NCBI GenBank assembly: GCA_027886175.1
Contig: JAJNNQ010000009.1
Span: forward strand, 11,700,501 to 11,764,500
Length of the DNA: 64,000 nucleotides
From: Phylloscopus collybita
Taxonomy: Eukaryota; Chordata; Aves; Passeriformes; Phylloscopidae
Direction: 5' to 3'
A program made the position numbers and the translations under genes. Positions 38,001 to 49,193 of this stretch are shown piece by piece (within the stretch, counting starts at the first letter, position 1; every line of letters starts with the position of its first letter). The notes below the pieces were generated by a model that saw only the letters and a list, made by a program, of their open reading frames with translations, made no database searches and was not told the DNA's origin.

Positions 38001-39874
38001 AAGAACTTTATCTTTGTTGGTATGACATTTGAATTTTGACAGATTTTGGGTTTCTTCTTTTCATACAGAATAGTTCAGTTCCTCTGTCTGTTCTGCAAAT
38101 AGTGTAGGAAGAGCCAATGTTAAATAATACTCCTACTTACAGTTCAAATAATCTTAGTGTAAAAATTCTACCCAAGAAACCCTTAACATTAAATTATTAA
38201 TCACACTGATATCAACATTTTGTTGTTCCCTAATTAATTGTGTTCCTAGGATGAGCAGAATTGTCTTTACTCTGTATAGTTGCAAACTTCGAACTGAAAT
38301 CTATTTTTTTTTCAGTCCTATACTGCCAGATGTCGCAATATTTTGGTTACCAAGGTGTTTAAAACTATGTCTACCAGAAAATGAGATGGACTGTTCCAAA
38401 CAGGGTGAAAAGAAAGAACTGAAAAAAGACCATAAATGCTAGGATGTGCATAAAATGTTGCTTTTACTGAATTATGTAATTTTTCATGTGCAGTGTTTTC
38501 TTGATAAATCTTCACTTAACTTGGATGCTTGTGAGATTGTAAAAATGTATTTTTACATCTCTTTAAGGCTTTTTTATTTCTATTGGAACAACTAGGATTT
38601 ATATATTATTTTAAAAAAATCATAATCCTAAAGCATAGTCAAATTTTGCTACCTATTTTGAGTTAAAAACACTCTAGTTTAGCTCAACCCGTATTAGCAT
38701 TACTATAAGATAAGATAGTGGTTGAATATGTTAGTTTTCTCCAGTTTATAAGTTCAGTTCAGGAATACTTTTATATTGTAATAATTCAAGTCATGTGAGG
38801 GATAGATGGAAAAAATCTTAGTGTACATGTAGATATTGGGATATGCAAAAGCCATTAATTTCTATTTTTCTTAACATAGCATTTGATTAAGATTTTTTTT
38901 TCTGTGGTTCATGGTTTCTTTACATTTTAAATGTAAGTCTGGTTTCCCAGTTACAAACTAACTTGACTATGAGAAAATTATTCTTTTCATTTTGTTACTT
39001 ATATTCTATCAGCTTTAATTCCATACAAATATAATGCTATTTTTTGGAAATTATAGTTCCTGCAAAATAGTGGATTTCATAAAGAAACACTAATCCTGAA
39101 TTATCCCAAGAAAATATTAACTTGAGTTATTTTTAATGAAAAAATATCCTTAAATCTCTCTCAAAAGCAAACAACCTTTTTATTTTAGGATTAAATATAT
39201 CTTCCAAAGCCTTTCTTTTGTTCCTAGTGTTGCTGTTTGTTTGAATTGCAGCAGCTATAGAAGCATAATTACCAGTTCTGGAAAACAGTTTTCATGGTAA
39301 CATGCAGCCAAAGCCTGGAATGGCACATGGGAGAAGCCAAGGATTGATAAGAACTCCTGACAAGTGTCAGTCTCTGCCTTATTACTGAATTATCACAACA
39401 AAAAACTTGCTGGTGCAAATCATGAGTAGAAGAAAGATGAGTGCCTGGTTGTCTTTTTAAAAATGATTGTGAGCCTGCTCATAGTGTTATAATAATGTAA
39501 GCAAATAATTGCTAACACCTTAGTTTAACCTGACAATAAGGTTTTCAATAAGAGTTAAATCTGTGATTGTTAATAATATCACTAGAAGGAAAGATGAAAC
39601 TGAGACAGAGCTTTTTTTCCAAAATTAGTCAAAAGGTACAACTATTAATTAATTTCACCAACTCATTCTGGTCCTGAAAATGAAAGCTGAATATTTTTTG
39701 GAGATAGATTAACAAAAGGGCTAAATCACTGCTTTGAGTAGAGAGCATACATCAGTCATACCAAATGTCACAGTTAGTCATGTAAGTCTTTTCCATGCAG
39801 GAACATGGACATATACATAATATGAGAAACATAATAGAGAAACAGGAAAAATGATACTAAAATAGAAGATTCAA

Positions 39875-40140
39875 TTGTTTAACCCCAGCTAAACAAACAT
39901 CCCTGATGGGATGGGGAAGAGAATTGGAAGGGTTAAAAGGGAGAAAATTTGTGGGTTAAGATAAAGACAGTTTAATGGGTAAAGGAAAAGGGACCTATGC
40001 AAGCAAAGCATTGACTCTAGACTTCCCAGGGGTAGGCAGGTGTTCAGCCATTCCCTAGGAAAGCAGGGCCCTGTCATGCCTAACTGTTACTTGGGAAGAC
40101 AAATGCCATCACTCTAAATATCCTCTCCTTCCTGCTTCAA
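39875..40140 (-). mobile_element. Avian ERV LTR, portion left of a CR1 insertion
   Basis: The plus strand begins with TTTAACCCCAGCTAAACAA and continues through GGGATGGGGAAGAGAATTGG, TGGGTTAAGATAAAGACAG, GGTAGGCAGGTGTTCAGCC and CTTGGGAAGACAAATGCC. These blocks belong, reverse-complemented, to the R/U5 half of a very common avian ERV LTR whose sense end is GGGGTTAAACCACGACA-like. The LTR sense strand is therefore minus. Its promoter half continues after the CR1, at 40594. Divergence is moderate. Class assignment (ERVL versus ERVK) is not certain from memory. Confidence 0.85.
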
Positions 40141-40593
40141 CTCAGGAAGGACACTGAGGTGTTGGAGTAAGTTCAGAGAAAGGTAATGAAGCTGATGAAT
40201 GGTCTGCAGCACAGGTTTTATAAGCAGCAGCTGAGGGCATGTTTAGCCTGGAGAGGAGGAGGCTCAGGGCAGACCTTAGCACACTCCTGGTGTGCTAAGG
40301 AGGCTGTAGCCAGGTAGAGTCAGGTGCTTCTCCCAGGCTACCAGCCAGAGAGGAAATGACCTCAAGCTGTGCCAGGGGAGGTTCAGGAGAAAAATCCTCA
40401 TAGAAAGGGTGGTTACACATTGGAGTGGACAGCCCAGAGAGGTGGTGGATCACTGTCATTAGAGGTTTGAAGGAAAAAATGGATGTGGAACTTGGTGACA
40501 TAATCTAATTGACGTGGTTGGCTTTATCCATAGGTTGGACTCAATGATCTCAGAGGTCTTTTCCAACATAATTTATTCCCTTCCGTGATTTTT
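40141..40593 (+). mobile_element. CR1 LINE 3' fragment inserted in an LTR
   Basis: Sense CR1 starts with AGGAAGGACACTGAGGTG, then TTTAGCCTGGAGAGGAGGAG, GGCTGTAGCCAGGTAGAGTC, CTCAAGCTGTGCCAGGGGAG, GACAGCCCAGAGAGGTGGTGG, ATAGGTTGGACTCAATGATC and AGGTCTTTTCCAACATAAT, ending in a degenerate octamer region near 40590. At about 450 bases it is a typical 5'-truncated copy. It interrupts an LTR whose two halves flank it in the right order, so it is younger than that LTR. No target duplication is expected for CR1 and none is obvious. Confidence 0.94.
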
Positions 40594-40735
40594 CTCCTGG
40601 GTTTCTTGCTAAGCATGATACCACATGATTTGAAATATCCCTGTGGTTCAGGTGAGTTTAACTGTCCCATATGTGTCCCCTTCCAACTCCCTGCACACCC
40701 CCAGGCTCCGGACAACAATACTCATGTGTATCAGA
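40594..40735 (-). mobile_element. Avian ERV LTR, portion right of the CR1 insertion
   Basis: After the CR1 the plus strand resumes with TTGCTAAGCATGATACCAC, TGAAATATCCCTGTGGTTCAG and GTGTCCCCTTCCAACTCC, then TGCACACCCCCAGGCTCC. These are the reverse complement of the U3 side of the same LTR family as 39875-40140. The TATA motif of the family would lie at the junction and is not visible, so the insertion or later decay removed it. Similarity fades after about 40735, and the LTR terminus (TG... of the sense strand) is missing. Confidence 0.78.
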
Positions 40736-41112
40736 TCTTCTCCCTCAATAGTATTTTCCATAGCCTCCATGCTGACCTCTCACCCAGGATCCTTGTCCCA
40801 TTTTTTCACCTCTGCCATGCTATGTTTCTTTATAGATAATGGAGGTAGCTCTCTGGTTTTGTATTTAAGGCAGTGGCATGGCAAATGCCTGTCAAACCCT
40901 GCACACAGCACAGTCTAGAGACATAAGAAAACTAAAACCCATAGAAATTCTTTAACAGATGCAGCCACAATTTGCACACAACTAAGCTACCCAAATCCAG
41001 CAGGATCCTAATGATATTCAAGTTTTGTGTGTGTGTGGGTTTCTCTCTTTTCACTCTTTCCCTCACCCTGGTAACAGCTACAACAAGTAAATGGAATTTC
41101 TGACTCTATTTG
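40736..41112. other. Intergenic DNA, possible degraded LTR remainder
   Basis: No feature is firmly recognised. The first part is moderately GC-rich and may be decayed U3 sequence of the neighbouring LTR. A GT run of about 12 bases lies near 41026. Confidence 0.45.
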
Positions 41113-41243
41113 CAGTAGTCTTCAATGCCAGGTTGGATAGGGCTTTGAGCATCCTGCTCTAGTGAAAGTGCCTCTGTCCATGGCACGTGGGTCAGAACTG
41201 GATCATCTTTAAGGTCCCATCCTGCTCAAACCATTCTGTGATA
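41113..41243 (+). mobile_element. CR1 LINE 3' end fragment
   Basis: Sense CR1 tail: TCTTCAATGCCAGGTTGGAT, GGGCTTTGAGCATCCTGCTC, GCCTCTGTCCATGGCACGTGG, GATCATCTTTAAGGTCCCATCC and AAACCATTCTGTGATATG. The wording differs from the 40.1-kb copy, so this is another CR1 subfamily and a separate insertion. Confidence 0.92.
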
Positions 41244-42492
41244 TGTTTTGAAGTGATTACTTGTGGTTAAGAAAGATTCAATTAAATCTGATCCACTGCT
41301 CTAAGAGTGAGGGGAAAGTATATGCAAATTAAGCTTAGTAACAAAGCACAGTATGGAAGACTTAGAGACAATTGTTTGCTTTTGGTCAGTTTTTCAAGAC
41401 AAGCTCTTTGATATCAATCATATGCACACACAGTTCACTTGACAGAGGCGTTTGGAGCAGAGAAAATTTAAGCCTAAATGACTTCAAAGTTCCTGACACT
41501 GTGAGGAAGTAAAAATTGGTCTTTACTAGGGAAATTTGGACAGATTTTTGGTAAACAGTGTCATCAGCTCTGTGCTTCAGAATAATGACAGATGTCTTTG
41601 CTAAGATTGCTTTCTTATGCTAATACAGTTATCTGAAATATGTTACACAGGAAAAACAAAGAATGTCCATGAAGCCAAAAGCTCAGTGTTATACAACAAT
41701 ACACTTCAAATTATCCCTTTTATCTAGTTCTGTGGGAATAAGATATGAAACTTCCTCCAATTCAGTAACATACTTCTTTACAACTAAGCTCTGCTATTGG
41801 ACACATGTGATGCTTTCATTGTTTCACAGGGAATGGTTTTCACTAGGCATAAAATTATATTTTTCTTGAAAGTATTTGAAATTAACATAATAGCAACATA
41901 GCAAGAAATGCAGATGGATGGGTGGGGTGAACTTTGGTTTTGAATGACATCAGCAGGCTTTTTGGTCTCAGATACCTTTCAGTTAAGCTGAATTTCTATG
42001 CAAATGTTAAGAGTTTGTAAGATTCCATCCAGCTGGCTAAAGTGCAAATTCTACTATTAGCTATAACCCCCCAACATGGAAATGGCCCAAAAAATGGATC
42101 TTTTGCCTACTGCTTCTGTTTCAAGGGATTGTGAATGTTGGCTGGCAACCAGGGCTGTTGCAGAGTTCCAGTGGTAAAACCTGTACCAGAATAGACTCTG
42201 CCCACACACAGAAATGTCAGAACTATTTAGCTTGTCAGTCCTAATTTCTCTCCATGTTTGAAATCATCTCCTGTAACACACCCGTTGATGAAGCATATCA
42301 CCCTTCAGCAAACATGCTCATTCCAACAGAATATTCTTTCTCACTGCACTTGCAAAATGATTTAAGATGAGGGTGTTAATGTGTTACGCCTCCCTGAAAC
42401 CTTAACTGTTGTTTCTATCACTTGAGAACTGGAGTTTATATCAGATCAAAAAAGATGCAACTCGCTTATCTCCAGGTTTTTGGTTGTGCATC
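41244..42492. other. AT-rich intergenic DNA, nothing recognised
   Basis: No gene or repeat can be supported. Open frames are below 70 codons and show no domain. Confidence 0.6.
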
Positions 42493-43074
42493 TGTCATGG
42501 TTTAACCCCAGCTGGCAGCCAAGTACCACACAGCTGCTCACTCACTTCCCTTCTGCCCCCGTGGTGGGATGGGGGAGGGCAGTCAGGAAAGAGAAGAAAA
42601 TAAAACTCAAGTTTAATAATTATGGCAAGGTGAAATATAATCATGATAATACTAGCACTAATAATTTTAATAAAGAGGAGAGGGAAGGGAGACAAAACCC
42701 AAGAGAAACAAGTGATGCATGCTACAATTTCTCACCACCCCCTGATGGAGGCCCAGCCTCACCCTGAGCAGTGATCATCCCCCTTCAAGTTAACTCCCCA
42801 CAGTTTATATATTGGACAGGATGTATTATAGTATGGAACATCCATTTGGACAGTTTGGGTCATCTTTCCTGCTCATGATCTCTCCCAGCTTTTTTTGCAC
42901 CTCCTTGCTAGGAGAGCATGAGACACGGAAAACTCCTTGCCTCAGGGGAATTACTACTGAGCAGCACCAAAGCATCAATGTGCTATCAACATTATTCTCC
43001 CATTGAATCCAAAACATTGCATTGTACCAGCTACTAAGAAGAAAATGAACTCTGACCCAGTCAAAACCAGAACA
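42493..43074 (-). mobile_element. Near-complete solo LTR of an avian endogenous retrovirus
   Basis: The 582-base segment starts TGTCATGGTTTAACCCCAGC and ends ACCAGAACA, giving the TG...CA termini of an LTR. Internal blocks match a common avian LTR family: GTGGGATGGGGGAGGGCAG, CAGTTTATATATTGGACAGG, TTTGGACAGTTTGGGTCATC, ATCAACATTATTCTCCC and ACCAGCTACTAAGAAGAAAA. Read on the minus strand, a CCAAT and TATATAAA promoter (about 42804-42815) precedes an ATTAAA polyadenylation-type signal (42612-42617), which fixes the LTR orientation as minus. No retroviral internal sequence adjoins either end, so it is a solo LTR left by recombination. The flanking five or six bases do not form a clear target duplication. 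Confidence 0.9.
42804..42812 (-). promoter_or_regulatory. TATA box of the solo LTR
   Basis: On the minus strand this reads TATATAAA and is preceded by CCAAT. It is the expected core promoter position of this LTR family. Activity is unknown. Confidence 0.55.
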
Positions 43075-43740
43075 TCTTGTTGAGCTGGAGCTTCTATTGC
43101 TGCAGGCTGGCTACTGACTGGCTAATCATTTCCATCAGGAAGATTTTCCAGTCTGTTTATCACAAAATCTAAAGTTCACTAAAACCTACTGAAGCTACTA
43201 TAGCTTTTAGAAACAAATTCCTTACTCTCTTAAAAATAATTTGTTAACTCCCATTGGTCTGTTTATTGAAGAATAATAGCCTCAGGAGTATTTCTGTGAT
43301 CCTCAGATATTGTTGAAATTAGTCTCCATACCTCCAGACATGTTGGTTTTGTTACCTGCCCCACTGAAACCACAAGTTAAAAACAGCCTCTTATCGTATG
43401 CAAAATAAATTCATGGTCTTATATGCTGACCTCTTTTCCCCCTTTTTTAATGTGCAGCACAAACAGCTTGTAAACAGGTGCTAGGTCCTTTGTAGTAATT
43501 TTTCCTAAGTGCATCACACGTGCCCTGTAGAGAAGAGGTTTCAGACTTCTGGCTATATTTTATCTTTTGCTTTATATCAGCAGATTTCAGTATGACTCTA
43601 GTAGCTGCTATGAATCTGGGTTGCATGTACCAGTGAGGGACTATGGTCATTTTAAACTGATAGCAGAGGCATCTTTTTTAAGGAAGTCCTCATTTGTCTG
43701 GAAGATAAATTTCTACTTACAACTTCTGTACTTTTGGGGC

Positions 43741-43792
43741 TTTTTTTTTGTATGTTTGTTTTTGTTTGTTGTTTTTGTTTTTGTTTTTGTTT
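43741..43792. repeat. (TTTG)n / (TTTTTG)n simple repeat
   Basis: A T9 run followed by irregular TTTG and TTTTTG units. Confidence 0.93.
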
Positions 43793-46700
43793 AATTGATT
43801 CTTTTTGGCGTGTTTTGTTAACAACTTAACTTCATTTGTTACAATTTTCTAATTTGGAAAAAAAATCTGCAAAATAATACTATCTCATTCAGCTTTCATG
43901 CTAACATTTTCCCATGAAATGCATCAGAGTAATTTATTCTATAAAAACTTGTTTATTGAGCTTTCAAAACTATGAACTGCAGATGAAGTGTCGCAGAGGA
44001 CAGCATTTTTATTTGTACAAAAAGAGCAGAAATGTGAGAAGAAAGTACATTTTATCTTCAATCTAATTGCCAAGATAGAAGAATACAATCTTGATTGAAT
44101 ACACGCTGAGTTAAGTCTTTGGAGCAGAAAACTACCTTTGTTTTTGTGTATTAGTGCAGCTGTGAGTCCATTCAGTTAATTTTCCCATCCTACCACTTAT
44201 CAGTAAGTGGAAGACCATGTGATGAATTTCTTTGCTCATAAAGGCATCCACCTGATTTGTCTTTTGAAATCAGGAAGCCATACTCATTCCTTGGGCAATT
44301 ATTCTCTAATGTTCTGTCTAACAGTTAATACAGCTTTTTTTCCAGCACGAAGGACACTCTTCTCAGCCACCATGTGTGAGTGTGCATGTCTGCACATGTG
44401 TTGTTCATTAGGAAAGGAAGAGATTTTGAATTTGGCCTAGGATTTTGAGCCATTAAACCTCTCTTCTCTGGAAGATATTATGAGCTATGAACTTCAGTGT
44501 GTACATTATTAGACTGTTTCCTTCCTTTCTAAGTCGAGTGGCACTCAGCAAGTTGAAGATACTGAAGGAAAAGAACTTAATTATCTTTTAAACCTATGAA
44601 GAAGGAGCTTGGAATGTCTTTGATGTTTTGTTGTGGCTTTAATTAGGACTCAGATAGGCATGTGTTTAAACTGTTTAAAGTTCTGCCCCCAACCCTCCCC
44701 CCAAAATCATACCTCAAAATTCCAACCTCCCAGGGAAAAGCAACAGCCCTAGCTATGTAATCAATTACTGGAGTTGAATAGATAAATACTCTAGTTGGCT
44801 TTCAAGGTGTCAAGCAAATAATTTTGAGTGTCTCTAGCTCAATGGCAAAGACTTTTGTTCTAGGCAGATTAAGTATGCTGTTTAGGGGTGGTGCTGGAAA
44901 TGAAATAAGGACCTCCATTATAAAACTTTTGCCTAGAGCTTAAGTTTCCTAGTGCTCCATGGTACTTCCTTTTTATTTTTTTCTTTACCATTTCCTTCTG
45001 CTATTATATTCTGAGATGCTCTTCCATCCTATTCTCATTCTGGTCACTCTTTACCATTATTAATGATCCTGGATGATCCTGTTACTTTCTTTCAGCTTAA
45101 TTCCAGGATTTTAACAGCAGGATGAAGTGATTCTATTATGGTTATACTTCAGTGTATTAAAATAATGATTCAGAGACTAAATAGCTGAGATATGTTCAGT
45201 AACTGCAACACTAGAACCATTCAAATTAAAGAGGAGGCAACTGCATCTTAAAATTGAAGACATTTACTTAATGAAGTACCAGGCTTACAATACCATACAA
45301 CTTTGGTAAATAAAGCAACCAGTAAGCTTTCATCAGTTATATGCTGCCATTTGCTATAAATTTCTTTGGGCTTTTCAAACCTCTCATCTGGCAGGAAACA
45401 CTCTACAATCTTAACATTCTGTTTTGAATAAAATGGCTATAAAATATCCTGGAAAAATAGAAAAGGAAGAAGATAATAAAAGAGGCAATGAAAATCAAGT
45501 TTATTTAATAAATAATACATTCTAAAACTAAACACATTTTAGCAAAAGCCTGACTGTTGCATATATTTTAATGACAGAGATCTGCTTTTTGCTGTAGAAT
45601 GTTGGCTATTAGGCATTTCATCATTCCAACTCAGAAATCTTCCAGCACTTTAGGAAAGACTCTTTGCTGCCTTGGGATAAATCAATAATTATTTTGCATT
45701 GTCATAAATATAAAATTAAACCAGTATTACGATTTTTAGAAAGACAAGTACTTTGGAAACTCTTGATAGCTTTAATCCTATTCCTTAATGACAGAAGTCT
45801 CCAAGGTGATTTAGGGGACAGTTAGATTTACAGTACTTTAAAGAGAGCATATATTCTCAGGATGGATGTGGAAGGACTCAGACGTATAATAGGTCTATAT
45901 AAATTTTGCTACCTGACAAAATATATGTATGCAATTTTCAGATAATACCCTCATCTCCTTCAAACTCACTATATAACTGCGAGGTAAAAACATATAAGAA
46001 GATGTAAACTCTGATGAGCTGGGTAGAAGCTCTGGGTTACTTCCACATTAACACATTGCTGTAAAGGGACCTTGATTTATTTAGATTGCTAGCACTGCAG
46101 AGGGCACAGGAAGGAACAGACTTCAGGACATAAAGTGTCTTTTAGGCAGAGAATCGCTTCAATGACAAATTGAAGCACAACCAGTACTATTGTTGGTGAA
46201 CTCTACAAATCTGCAGAGTCCCTCACCTACTAAACAAGACTTAGGCTAAAATAGCGTGACAAAAAACCAAACAAAAAACCCTCAGCTCTTTGACACCTCA
46301 TACCTTAACAGTGTTCATGCTGGGAAAATCAGCAGTGTAATCTTAATTTCTGCGTTTATATTATTATGAGATTATATTTGTATTTCGTCTTTTTCTGGCT
46401 TTCTAGATAAAAATAATTTGTTACTAAGGTCTGAGTCCACTGCAAAAGTTGTACTCAGTTAATCTAAACTTCTTTTTTGCCTTGGTTTTTTTTAATTTTC
46501 TCCACTTACTGCATCCTGCTAAATCGTGTTGAAATGTATTTTAGCAAACATAACTATATAGTATAATGTAGCCTATGGAAAACTGAATCTGAATCTGTGA
46601 GGGAGACATAGGCAACAGACAGCTGATTTTTTTTTTGAGTCTTATTAAAAGGAAGAAATTATTTATATAGTGGCTAAGTCCTTGCTGCCATGGCCATTTT

Positions 46701-48329
46701 ACTACTGACTCATTTGAGCACTTCAGTCAGCTAATTGGCCTTTACAGATAAATTAGTATGAGTATTATAAATCAGAGAGGTCCTTTTCAACAAAGTGAAG
46801 ATTGTCAGTTCTTAATATCTACAGAAAGACAAGGGGTTAGCAGAGTATCACTTTGTCATGGAAAAAATGCACCATGCTTTCACACACCAAAAGGTGCTCT
46901 AGATTTCTCCAGAACTGATTGTTTAATTTGTGAGCAAGGATTTCATTAATTATCTGAGAAAGTTTCATTGACTACCAAAATACAAAATTCTTATTAAAAA
47001 CTCAGGATCCTGTACCAGAAAATACCTCACGTGTGCAATACAGCAGATGAATGACACTGAACTTGAGCTGCACACGGGAGAAAAATAATCTATAGCCATT
47101 TCTGTAAAAAACGTTGGGTATGCTGATTTTTTCAGTCATATGCAACTATAGGGAATTTCAAGCAAAAAGGAAAATTTCATGTCACTTTTGCTGAAAAAAA
47201 GTGTTGTAAATGTGAAAACACTATAACCTCTAAATGAAAAATTGTTACTATATTTGTGGAAAGTATAATCTCTCATTACTAGTTAATAGATTCTGAAATC
47301 ATACCATTATTAATTCCAACCAATTAATTGAGAGTCTTCACTCCAAAAAGCTTATTTTCTAAATTCTCAAATAAACCAGAGAAAGGAAATTTTGTATAAA
47401 TGGGAAAGTCAGCACTAGTGAAACTGAGCTAGTGGAGAGTTTGATTATCTACTGAAATAGTAGGGCCCTCCATTCTGTGAGTGGATTTTTAATCAATGTA
47501 GATCTTCATATATAGAAAAAGAAAAAGAGAAAGAAAATATAATGCACATCACGTATTTTTCTAGAACAGTATTTGTTCTTAGGTTTTTATGGATATAGTC
47601 TCATTGGTGCTTTATGAAAATATTGTTTTTGTAGGCTGACAGAGTTAGGATTTTGGAACTACTAAAATATAAGAAAAATACTCAAGACTACTAAGCAGTT
47701 GATATGCCAGTGACATATACAGTAAAAATTATATTCAAGGAAACATGATTTTGGCCAAAGGTATAGAGCAAGAATAAATAAACCTTCTGCAGACAACTGG
47801 TACCTATTCAGTCTCATGTTATAAAATGAGAATTTTGTTTCCCAAAATTCCCAGATCTATGGTGAGGAGCTGTAGAAAACAAAAGAGACATCAGGAAATG
47901 AACACTGATGGACACTAATTACACCTATTGGAACTGTAGTTGCTTGTGAGATTTTGTTGCCTCTTTTGTATTGTATCAATTCAGACACAAGGTTTTCCCC
48001 TTCAGCCTACATTATCTTAATGCCTTAATTATCTGCACAGTAAAGATTTTTTCTTAAACTAGAGAAGAATGGGTGGTCTATTTAGTAAACATCCCTTGAT
48101 ATATAAAATATATATTCAGTGCTACAGTTCACCTTTAAATAACTCAGACTGGAATTGGGACTGGACCTACTTATAAATATAGAAAAAAAGGGAATGAGGG
48201 CCTAAAATAGTTCTCACCAGAAATCTCAGGATTAGTCAGTCATGGAAATAGCTGTTACTTAAAAATCAGTGAAATTGTTTTCAGATAGCTTTTCCTCAGT
48301 ATTTCTTAATTAATCTTTCTTTCTTCCAG

Positions 48330-48610
48330 GACCCAAGGACAATTGCAGAGGAAGATCAAGAATTCCTGCAAACAGCAGAATGCAGAAATCTTAAATTAAA
48401 TGTTAAATCTTGACAAGAATACTCAGGCCCTGTTTCTGTAGGCTTGTGCTAAAAGGCTTCCCACAGTTCTGAAGTATTCCTGACTTTGACTACTTTTACT
48501 TTTTATGACAACAAAATATTAAAGGAAAAGGAGTAGTAGATTTTTAATCTACTTGACTTGACTATTAGCTACTATTAGTACAAGAATAAACCATGGTAAT
48601 TTTGAAGATT
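48330..48610 (+). other. Candidate terminal exon, weak
   Basis: A very good 3' splice-site context (TTTCTTTCTTCCAG) ends at 48329. The following sequence is purine-rich and less AT-rich than its surroundings, and stays open for 27 codons in the first frame (hydrophilic, starting DPRTIAEEDQ) before a TGA at 48411. AATAAA lies at 48585-48590, which would suit a short last exon. I do not recognise the peptide. It could equally be the last exon of a long non-coding RNA or pure chance. No donor-acceptor partner was identified with confidence. Confidence 0.22.
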
Positions 48611-49000
48611 GATTGATGCTAGAGCTTTGTATTTTCATGGCATGAGTGGAAACAACAATGAAGAGTTATGTAAAAGTCTTTTATCTAGAAGAGAGATCCT
48701 AACTAACCTGAATGACACATCCAAAATTTCTGGTTAAACTTCGTAAGTAACTGCAGGGGTGAGTTTTATAGGGAATGTTATGAGGAATTAATAATTGTCT
48801 TTAATAAGGTGCAAGGAATAAGGTGTTGGAAATGGAAGGCAACAGAATATTGAATAACTCCTTTCCAAATGAGGGCTAAATAGTGCAGGATTTCTATTTA
48901 AAAGAGTAAGTGATCATATGACTAATCTATCTTAGATGACAGTAATAGAAAAAGCAGTGAATTGGGTGATATCAGTGACTCTACTACAGCATCTGCAGAT

Positions 49001-49026
49001 GAATAATGACTTTGAATAATGACTTT
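49001..49026 (+). repeat. 13-bp perfect tandem duplication
   Basis: GAATAATGACTTT occurs twice head to tail. Confidence 0.95.
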
Positions 49027-49093
49027 GCAATCTTAATGGTGTTCTTTAGCACAGAGGTAGGGCCATGCTGGTATATTTGTGCTGCTACAGAAG

Positions 49094-49193
49094 GCAGGCA
49101 ATGTGGCCTAGTAGATAAGGCACTGAGCTCAGCAGGGATGGCCAGACTATAATCCAGGCTCACCACAAACTGAGTAAATCTTTTCAGCTCTGA
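49094..49193 (+). repeat. MIR-like tRNA-derived SINE remnant
   Basis: The segment begins with GTGGCCTAGTAGATAAGGCA, which is the tRNA-derived head with an A-box-like TGGCCTAGTAGA. It continues with ACTATAATCCAGGCTCACC, where the B box has decayed, and then ACTGAGTAAATCTTTTCAGC of the MIR core. Order and spacing are those of MIR in the sense direction. It is one of the better preserved old SINE copies here. A 154-codon minus-strand open frame crosses it, which argues against that frame being a gene. Confidence 0.75.

Larger units (their letters stand above)
29472..39874. other. Long AT-rich intergenic stretch with simple repeats
   Basis: Over 10 kb with no gene or dispersed repeat that I can name. 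It holds an AAAC/AAC run (31102-31138), a CTTT-rich polypyrimidine tract (31960-32012) and a TA run (36916-36929). A slightly GC-richer patch at about 32745-32850 gives overlapping open frames up to 120 codons on both strands, none with a recognisable domain. Confidence 0.6.
43075..49093. other. AT-rich intergenic DNA with a TTTG repeat and an exon-like segment
   Basis: No gene is recognised. Contents are the TTTG/TTTTTG run (43741-43792), a C-rich patch (about 44686-44702), a GAAAA-rich stretch (47515-47540), the candidate terminal exon from 48330 described separately, and a 13-base tandem duplication (49001-49026). Confidence 0.6.

Noticed and set aside
42487..43080. Target-site duplication of the solo LTR
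   Set aside because: The bases left (GCATC) and right (TCTTG) do not match at five or six positions.
44686..44702. G-quadruplex on the minus strand
   Set aside because: Only three separate G tracts are present, one short of a canonical motif.
49094..49193. tRNA gene
   Set aside because: An A-box-like word is present but the B box is broken and the arms do not fold into a cloverleaf. The order of blocks is MIR, a tRNA-derived SINE.
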